Assembly: GCF_026210795.1 (NCBI RefSeq)
Contig: NC_089450.1
Coordinates: 1,922,001 to 1,986,000 of the forward strand
Source: Rhizophagus irregularis
Lineage: Eukaryota; Glomeromycota; Glomeromycetes; Glomerales; Glomeraceae
Length of the DNA stretch: 64,000 bases
Direction of reading: 5' to 3'
Shown here: positions 56,168-64,000 of the stretch, piece by piece
Numbering within the stretch: position 1 is the stretch's first letter
Layout of the letters: every line of letters starts with the position of its first letter
The notes under the pieces: generated by a model
Databases searched by the model: none
What the model was told of the DNA's origin: nothing
Seen by the model: only the letters and a program-made list of their open reading frames with translations
Position numbers and translations under genes: made by a program

Positions 56168-56317
56168 TCAGTTGTTGAACATGATTTGAGAACGTTGTTG
56201 TATCCCGGACGTCTCGCGGTAAATAGCAAATTGTTGCATAAAAGACACCATAGTTCCGTCATATGGCTGAAACCAATCAAGGCTCAGCATTAAACCGAGG
56301 TGCGAGTCGGACACTTT
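56168..56317 (-). pseudogene. Transposase relic (CACTA/tnp2-like)
   Basis: On the minus strand the reading DSHLGLMLSLDWFQPYDGT is followed, after a frame change, by YGVFYATICYLPRDVR. In CACTA-type (tnp2-like) transposases a motif of the form DWFQPF...YS.GVIY...NLPR..RFK is typical, so this is probably a frameshifted scrap of one. No flanking terminal repeats were identified. The call rests on motif memory. Confidence 0.5.
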
Positions 56318-56399
56318 AATTTGATAAATTTTTTTTTTAGTATTGAATCTAATGTTTGATATAAATACAATAAAAAATAAATTCATGGTAAACGTGAGA

Positions 56400-57575
56400 A
56401 CTTTTTAAAAAAAAAAAATTGTAAAAATTTTTTACCTATAACTTTAAGAATCGTGTAAATATTTATGACATTTTTGAAAAAAAAAAACATTTTCCATTAA
56501 CTATATTTATAAATTCAAGAATAATTACTTATTCTTCAATGTCTATAAACTATAAAAATGATCATTAATCAGAATTTTTCTCAGAAAATTTTTTATAAGG
56601 TAAAAATTATCATGTTCTCCTTATGTAAAGATTAAATAGATTAAATAATTCATCAAATCTGGCTCTTGATCAATTCATAATAATTACAGTTCATATGTTG
56701 TTTAAAGAATCTTTTTAACACTTTTTCCTTTGTACGAACATCCTTTTCTCAACATAATTCCATAATAAATTCCTTCTTTTGCTCTATAATATTTTCACTA
56801 TAAAATTATTAAAATAAAAATTTTAAAATATGAAAAATAAAAGTAAAAAATCAATATAAAAGTCACGTTAAAAAGAAATATTATTTACCAATTTTTCATT
56901 TTCAAGAGAATACGTAAGAAATATAGTTTTAGATCTTACAAAAGGTTCATTAATATATCGTTAATGTTTGAAGATGACTCAAGGTATTTTGTTGACGATA
57001 TTTAAAAATGTGATGGGTAAAGAATCTTCAAAAGGTTTTCCCAACCAGTTTGAACTTTTATGATAACCACCACGTGAAAAATAAAGACGACTAGTCTTTT
57101 TTCAAGTAAATAGTATTACGTTAACAAGAGCATTTTGTTTTAACCTTACTTTTTCGTCTCTATTCTCGTAACGTTTAGAGTAAGATTATCGGTCGTTTAC
57201 GCAATTGAATACAGTCCTAAATAAATTACCTTATTTGACTAATTTGATCGTATTTCATTAAAATTCACGTGAATAATTTGAATTTTAGAGAGAAACTAAA
57301 CTAAATTCAGGAAGTTACATCAACAAAAATGGAGAAATGTAATACTTTTTATAACTAAAAAAATATGTTCCGATGCAAAATTTATGTACGAAATTAATTA
57401 AAAAAAAGACCGAAATAATTTTTTTTTTTTCAAACTTTGATTCGTTTCATTCTTTTCACACTTTTTTTTTTAAAAAAAAAATAATAATTTTTTTTTAGAT
57501 AATTTATTGATAATTTTTTTGACTTTTTGTAAGGGATTTATATACAAATTTATATACAATACAAATTTATAAACA
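56400..57575. other. Region upstream of the coactosin gene
   Basis: No gene recognised. The last 150 bp are pyrimidine-rich (CAAACTTTGATTCG, then a T run) with a T10-A10-type tract at 57461-57482, 95 bp before the start codon, the same kind of tract seen before several other genes here. Confidence 0.45.
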
Positions 57576-58296
57576 ATGGCCGATTGTTCTGACCCTGAAA
57601 TTCGTACGTATCAAAAAAAAATAAAATAAAATAAAATATATATATCAATAGTTGATCTTTAATGGTAATCATTATAATCATTATTGTCTAATATAATGAA
57701 ATAACTAATATATTCATAGGTGAAGCATATGATGAAGTACGGGATGATAAAAATCCAACAAAATGGTAATTTAATAACATATTCTATTTTAATGATAATA
57801 TTATTTATTTTATTTATATTTCCCTATATTAAACGGTAATTATAATAGGTTACTTCTTCAATATGCATCAGATAAATCCGATAAATTGGTGCTAAAATCA
57901 AAGGGAACAGAAGGATTAAAAGAATTTGTTGATTCACTAGATGAGAATCAAGCAGCATTTGGTTATGTAAGAATTAATGTATCAAATGATGAATTATCTG
58001 TAAGAACAAAATTCATTTTTGTTACATGGATTGGAAGTGGTGTTAAAGTTATGAGAAAAGCCAAATTATCTGTACATGTTAGTGATGTAAAAAACATTCT
58101 TCGGGTGAGTGTTTTTATATGATTTTTATTTTATTAATATTCTGAAATAATTCATTATTTACTTTTCTTTTTTTTTAAGGTATATGCTATTGATGTTAAT
58201 GCTCGTGATAAATCGGAATTTAATGAGGAAGAAATTCTCGTACAACTTAGAAGAGCTGGTGGTGCAAATTATGATAGACAAGCTCACGATTATTAA
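57576..58296 (+). CDS. Coactosin-like ADF-H domain actin-binding protein
   Basis: Four exons (57576-57603, 57720-57765, 57849-58104, 58180-58296) join in phase to 148 residues, close to the 142 of human coactosin-like protein. The whole chain is one ADF-H domain: REAYDEVRDDKNPTKWLLL, AFGYVRINVSNDELSVRTKF, IFVTWIGSGVKVMRKAKLS, VHVSDVKNIL and the ending ILVQLRRAGGANYDRQAHDY. RTKF...TWIG and the C-terminal LRRAGGANYD are typical of coactosin rather than cofilin. It should bind F-actin in the cytoplasm without severing it; that is family knowledge. The Met-Ala start follows ACAATGG. A long T-then-A tract stands 95 bp upstream and another about 55 bp after the stop. Confidence 0.92.
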
Positions 58297-61200
58297 ATAG
58301 AGAGGGGGAAAATTTTAGTTATTAAAAAATTATTACTATTTATTTATTTGATTTTTTTTTTTAAAAAAAAAAATTAATATATATATATAATTTTTTATAT
58401 TGACTTAATTTATATATATATATTTTGTTTATTTATTTATAGATCAATGAATTTCTTTTTTATTTTCAATATCTTTTTGAGATGTTAAATAATTTTTTTT
58501 GGTGATGAAAGAAGGGAAGTGAAAAATTGTTATATATATAATACATGTTATTTGAATAGATTGATCTTTTTTTTTAAAGTTGTAAATTATTTTCTTTTTT
58601 TCTCCTATTTTATAAAGTGTTCTATTTTATTATATTAAATAAAAAAAAAAATTAAGAAAGTTAGAAATTGTCATGTGATTTAGATTAAAATTCTATTGGA
58701 TTAACGTAAATACAACGCAACACCGAATTTGATTGGGTAAAGAATTTTGTGTACCAAATCGATGGGAAAATTACATTCGGATATCCCCTCAATCTTTCTT
58801 GCAAAAAATCGTAGTGAAACGTTACAAACCTATAATGTCAATACGCCATTATTATGTCATTATACAATTACATCATGAATACTCAACTAAAACCTAAAAA
58901 TTTTTGTGAAATTTGAATATTTTTATTTGCGAATAATATGGTATAAAAATGGTTCAGTAATCCAAAAATTCGTTTTTTGTACAATGAGTTAATTTATTCG
59001 GATTATTCGGATTATATTTTATGAAAAAAAAAAACAGACAAATAAGAAATTAATACTCAAAAGACAAAAATATACGCCAAATGACGAGAGTAGAAAATTT
59101 TTTTTTGGTTTCAGAAAGTAAATCAAAACCTTAAATAGGATTCATTGCGATCCTTGATCTGAAACTTTTGAATGTAATGACTAAACATAATTTTCCCCTA
59201 TTCTCCTATTCTACCTAAAGGAACGAAAGTGTGTAAAATTAGATAATAATATTAACCTAAATAACGAAATTATGTTTTTGTAATATGTATGAAACTACCA
59301 AAACAGTAGGCGTATTGAATATTCATGTTTTGATCGAATACCTATTTTTAACGCCTCCGCACGTATTCAAACGCGGTTCATTCTTATTAAGCACGGAAAA
59401 TTAAATCTTTCATCCTTGAATACGGTAACTATTTATAAAATAGTGAGTTTCCATCAAATTAATATTACATATTAGTAAATTTAATTAAGTACATTAAATT
59501 TTCAAAGTAATCACGATACAGTAATTCTGTAATCACATCCAATAATCACAATAATTGATTAATCACCTTATAAAAATTTATAGAATTAAAATGAATTATT
59601 AAAGGAATAAAAAAACCTTATAAAATATAATTATTTAATTTTTTTTTAAGAGAAAAAGAAATTTCATATGTTAATTAAGTATAGAATTGTTTCAGATCTC
59701 AAAAAAAAGAAAAATCAAAACGCCTCAATCATGCAGCGTTTCAAGTTTGAAATATAAAAAAATGTTTAAATTGTAATTGTAACAATTACAATTATAATTA
59801 AATAATTAAATATGTAATCTTATCTAATTTGATTATTATTGACGAATAAAAATGATGTAGTTGATCTCATTAGATCATCATTGTCACACGAAATTTTCGC
59901 GTATAGAAACTCCGAATTACTTTTTTGAATTTTAATAACACCAAATTTAGAAACTTCATTGAATTTTATAAATTTCTTCCATTATTCTATTCTATTAATT
60001 CTAATTACTTAATTATCTCTTTCATTTATTGTTTATGTTGATAATATGATAATATGATGAATATTATCAATTTATGGAATAATAATAAAAAAAAAAAATA
60101 CAATTATTTAGAAACAATTATTATTACCTTCCAAAAATAACTAAATTGTAACTACGAAACAGTTATAAACAATTGAAAATATCTAATATAAATGAGGTTA
60201 ATACTTGGATGCAATTGACTCATGCTTAAAAAAAAAATCGATCTAATAATTATAAAAAGATTCTTTGATTCTGTATCAATAATTCTCTTACATTTTATGA
60301 GAATTATTTATAATTTATTGTATCTAAATTTACTTGAAAATTTTATTGGATCTACCCAAAAAATCATTTTTTTTGGTAAACATTGTATAGATTATTAAAG
60401 TAACTAACTATATTGGTTGAAGATCGATATCCAGCCCACACACACACAGTAAACAACGTACAATGATTCTTTTTATAGTAATTTCATAGTAATGTGAAGG
60501 CATGCGGTTTAAATGGGCGAAATCTAAAATGTTTTTAACCGAGACATGAAACAAAATATTTTTTAATCGATTTACCTTTTAAATATATACGGATATAAAA
60601 TGATTAAGATAATGTAATGATCATAGTAAAAAATGTTTCATTGTTAAATTATTTATTTTTTTTTTCGGAAAAATAATATCCCGATTTTTTTGGTGAGGTT
60701 GATTCTATTTCCAATAAAGAAAAAAAAAATAGAACAATAAATATATCCTTTTTCATTATCTTTAATGAAGAAAAAGAAAAAAAATAATTTCATGTCCTAT
60801 TTCATATTTACTATAATTTTTTTTGTTTGTTGACTAATAAGGTAATCAGGTGACATATTGAATGGAGTACAAGACGAAAATCAACTTTTTATACTATTTT
60901 TGGAGTGATATTAAACATTGACCGTTGTTTTTTTAAACGAAACTTCAATGGGATCAAGTTCTATGGGAGAACTAACTTGAAAAGGATTGACATGCTAATC
61001 ATTATTTAAATGAATTATGATATCAAAGTTTATAACCTTAAAAGTATATTCTATTGATTAAAAAAATATTCTGATTTGGATTAAAATTTAGTAATAATTA
61101 AATTAACGGATTTTTTTTTTTTGATATGATACATTAATAACGATCAGAAGAAGATTAGTTAGTAATTTAATAATTTTAGTAATTTAGTAATTTAGTAATA

Positions 61201-61885
61201 TTACTAATATTACATATTGAAAAATATTTTAAATATTTATGTCCATATATATTATATATACTTTTTTTATACTCCTTTTTTTTCGCGGAGAATGAAAGTT
61301 TAAAAGAGTTTATCAGTTAAAAAAATAGTCCAAACTTTAAAAAGTTTAATTTACGTGACTGTGATTTTACTTAACATCACTGATCATCAATAGGAATATA
61401 TATACTGTATAAATAACGACCATTTTTAATTTTAATAGTAAACTTTCATTAAATTTAAATTGTTTAAATTAAAATTTTAATTTATTCTATTTACTCCTTT
61501 TTTTATATTTTATAATCATCATATTTTAATACCTTTATTAATTGTTCAGTGTTACATTATAACTATATATTTTACTAATATTATGTTTATATATAATAAT
61601 AATAATAAGTCGGTTCAATCATTCCGGATTTCCTTATTTAGTGAACTCTCATTTATTTTTATTCAGATAAATAGATGCCGTGTTGTTTGATTTTTTTTTT
61701 AAGAAACAAAACATTTTTTTCTTTTTTTTTTTAAAAAAAAACAATACCTCTTTTTTCAAGAAAATAAAAAAAAATTATTATTTACATTTTTATAATTTTT
61801 TTTTTTTAACAATTAAAAAGAAACCAATAATTAAAAAGCAACCAACAATTAACCCATAGATAAAATCACGCAAGAAATTCATAAT
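58297..61885. other. Intergenic AT-rich DNA between coactosin and syntaxin genes
   Basis: Low-complexity T/A runs (for example 58348-58372 and 61722-61741) dominate. No frame with recognisable protein sequence and no strong inverted or tandem repeat was seen. The last 200 bp, T-rich and then A-rich with repeated ACCAA(C/T)AATTAA motifs, probably hold the syntaxin promoter and leader. Confidence 0.45.
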
Positions 61886-62848
61886 ATGGATACTTCAGAA
61901 ACTCATAATATGGATATTTCAGAAACTCACAATATGGATGTCTCAGAAACTCATAATATGGATATTTCAGATGTTCAACCATTACAACAATTCGTTCATA
62001 ATGATGATGAATATCAAGTTGATATACCACATTTTACAAATCCTGTAACAAAATCATTCATAAGCGAATCTTGGTTAATAGAGAAAGATTTGGATGTAAT
62101 ACTTTCAAATATTTCAAATATTCAATCTACTCAAACTCAAATTGCTATTGCTACTTCAAAAAGACAAGAAAATTCTTTGATTTCAACTCGTGATTCGATA
62201 ATGGATTCCACGAGAAATTTATTAAATGATACAAAAAATAGAATAAAAACACTCGAATTACAAGATTTAAGAATAAGTAGAAATTCTATTACTTGGGAAG
62301 ATTTTGAATTAAGAAAACAACGTGTAACTCATCTTAAAGAAAAATTCGTCACTTGTTTACAAACTTATAGAAAGATTGAAAATATTTATATGAAACAACA
62401 AAAAGAACGTTTGAGTAGACAATATAAAATTGTTTATCCTGATGCAAAAGATGAAGAGATCGATGAATATTTAAAAAATCCTACTGATCAACCCGTATTT
62501 CTTAGTAGTCGAAGAAGTATTATTGATTCAAAAAATGTTTTAGAAGAAGTGAATAAACGTCATCATGATATTAAAAAGATTGAACAAACTATTTCTGAAC
62601 TTGTCGCTTTATTTGAAGAAATTCAATTGCAAGTTGAATTACAAGATGAAATTATCATTTCAATAACGGATGAAGTAAAAACTGTTGAAGTTACCACTAG
62701 AGAAGCCAAAGTTGAATTAGAGAAAGTTGAAGTAGTAAATAAAAGTTCAAGAAAGTTAAAATGGTTATGTGCTCTATTTACTTTAATTCTTTTTGGTATT
62801 ATAATATTAATAGTAATCCTTATTACAAATAATAAGATGAATCATTAA
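61886..62848 (+). CDS. SSO1: Syntaxin, plasma-membrane t-SNARE (Qa, Sso1/2 type)
   Basis: An intronless frame of 320 residues. It begins with an 8-residue repeat, MD(T/I/V)SETHN, three full copies and a partial fourth. The helical N-terminal region (about 60-185) fits the Habc bundle. The SNARE motif (about 212-275) has RHHDIKKIEQTISELVALFE and then EIQLQVELQDEIIISITDEV, with Gln at the zero-layer position. A single C-terminal membrane anchor follows (LKWLCALFTLILFGIIILIV) with a short tail. Such proteins pair with SNAP-25-like and synaptobrevin-like SNAREs for exocytosis at hyphal tips. The gene symbol is by analogy with yeast. Because the repeat encodes a Met in every unit, several in-frame starts (61886, 61910, 61934, 61958) are possible. 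Length is similar to yeast Sso1 (about 290) plus the repeat. Confidence 0.88.
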   Translation: MDTSETHNMDISETHNMDVSETHNMDISDVQPLQQFVHNDDEYQVDIPHFTNPVTKSFISESWLIEKDLDVILSNISNIQSTQTQIAIATSKRQENSLISTRDSIMDSTRNLLNDTKNRIKTLELQDLRISRNSITWEDFELRKQRVTHLKEKFVTCLQTYRKIENIYMKQQKERLSRQYKIVYPDAKDEEIDEYLKNPTDQPVFLSSRRSIIDSKNVLEEVNKRHHDIKKIEQTISELVALFEEIQLQVELQDEIIISITDEVKTVEVTTREAKVELEKVEVVNKSSRKLKWLCALFTLILFGIIILIVILITNNKMNH

Positions 62849-64000
62849 TTCATCATCATAATTAATTTTTCTGGACGTGTATATTTTTTGTATTGTATGA
62901 ACTTTTTTTTTTGATATGTAATATAATAAATCATGTGTTATTTTCACATGTTTTTTTTTCTTTTTTGTTGATATATAAATAGAAGGTATATTTTTAGATA
63001 TTTTTTTAATTTAACCTAATATGGGAAATAGGCTGAAGCGGATATATGCATCCGAGTGATCCGATTTGTGGGGTAAAAAAAATTGGTAGTAATATATTAA
63101 TGTAGTATAGTATCTTATGTCAAGTACGAAAATTTTTACTTAATTGAGAAATAATAAATAGTTTTTTGTTAGTCAAACAATAAATAAATATGCCAATTTT
63201 GGGTGTATAGTCAAACATGATGACATATATGTTCATGTAATTTAAGTATTCTTTTAGCTAATGGTATCCGGAATTCAACATTTCATTATAAATAAATATT
63301 ACTGTATCATACGATAATAACTATGATTTATATAGCAAAAGCAAATGGTTCTTTTTAGGTCTATGAGAAAGGTGCATTAAAAAATTTTTTCTATCCCCTC
63401 CCTTACGCCCTATCATACTAATTACTAATCCATTCTCCTTTTTATTAAAATTTAAAGTTAATAACTATAAAATAAATCGGTCGTCGGTTCTTGGATTCTT
63501 TAATTTTAACCCCTTACTTAACTCCGACAATAAATAGGAGTACATCAAAATTTCAAAGAGCATATAGCTAACAAAAATTCTCTTTAATGAAATCAAACCG
63601 ATGTCTAAATCAAGCAATAAATGATATCATTACAACGCATTTCGTTAAAGTAAATATTGCTCAATTTAGAATATTTACCGGGATTTTTATTATTAGAAAA
63701 AGATATGCGTATTTATTGGAAACATTGTACATTTAATAGTATCTTATATACCTGAAATAAATCGAAGCCATCCATATAAGTGCTCATAATTTAGCTCTGA
63801 ATTTAACTCCGAAATTTAGCACTCGTGACGTATACTCAACTTATAATATTTTATATTAAAAATACTTAATTATCACCTAATGCTTATTCATAATAAATGA
63901 CCATGGAAATAATATATCATTGTATGGTAATTCCGCAGTTTGTGGATCCGTGCGTTTCACGAGGATTGTCAGTTTACAATAATAGTCAATAGTCAATACC
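62849..64000. other. Downstream intergenic DNA
   Basis: 3' flank of the syntaxin gene and AT-rich DNA to the end of the window. No gene, repeat array or strong hairpin was recognised. Confidence 0.45.

Noticed and set aside
1-64000. CRISPR arrays, bacterial operons, provirus or rRNA
   Set aside because: No regularly spaced direct-repeat array, no Shine-Dalgarno-led operon, no viral replication or capsid genes and no rRNA-like sequence was seen on either strand.

Overview
The window looks like nuclear DNA of a very AT-rich fungus, most likely an arbuscular mycorrhizal fungus of the Rhizophagus type (Glomeromycotina). That assignment is inference. It rests on base composition near one quarter G+C, genes cut by many 60-110 bp GT...AG introns, a MATH-BTB protein, a tandem-CrcB fluoride exporter of the fungal FEX type, a HAM1-like protein, and dense nested DNA transposons. 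I found no rRNA gene, no intact tRNA gene, no CRISPR array and nothing bacterial.

Layout. 1-3.6 kb is mostly intergenic, with a foldback repeat and one Myb-like exon. 3.6-17.7 kb is a compact gene block: a GDT1/TMEM165-type Golgi cation transporter (+), the RNase P/MRP subunit POP1 (-, 16 exons), a FEX fluoride exporter (+), a HAM1-like protein (-), a MATH-BTB ubiquitin-ligase adaptor (+) and a cytochrome P450 (-). 17.7-27.3 kb is gene-poor, with several miniature inverted-repeat elements and a recurring GTCGG-type repeat. 27.3-29.2 kb is an alpha-arrestin gene (-). 29.2-34.9 kb is AT-rich DNA without a recognisable gene. 34.9-52.3 kb is an accessory island: at least seven copies or scraps of one unrecognised Gln/Asn-rich protein gene (two intact), their duplicated spacers, a Tc1/mariner element, a hAT element and many miniature elements nested in one another. 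52.9-53.4 kb is a two-exon orphan fragment, followed by a tandem repeat and a transposase relic. 57.6-58.3 kb is a coactosin-like actin-binding protein and 61.9-62.8 kb a plasma-membrane syntaxin.

The housekeeping genes work independently: ion homeostasis (GDT1-like, FEX), tRNA and rRNA maturation (POP1), protein turnover (BTB, arrestin), monooxygenase chemistry (P450), actin (coactosin) and secretion (syntaxin). Exon joins were checked by reading-frame phase. POP1 (791 aa), the P450 (491 aa), the HAM1-like protein (701 aa), FEX (387 aa), GDT1 (349 aa) and coactosin (148 aa) all join without a frame break. POP1 needs one GC-AG intron for this.

The best candidate for something undescribed is the Gln/Asn-rich family between 34.9 and 51.6 kb. 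Two full-length copies of 172 and 173 codons differ only by indels that keep frame and by substitutions, and they share a TATA-containing upstream block. The other copies are broken by deletion, by a 1.24 kb insert carrying tRNA-like Pol III boxes, or by transposon insertion next to them. All family names come from reading motifs by eye; no database search was run.
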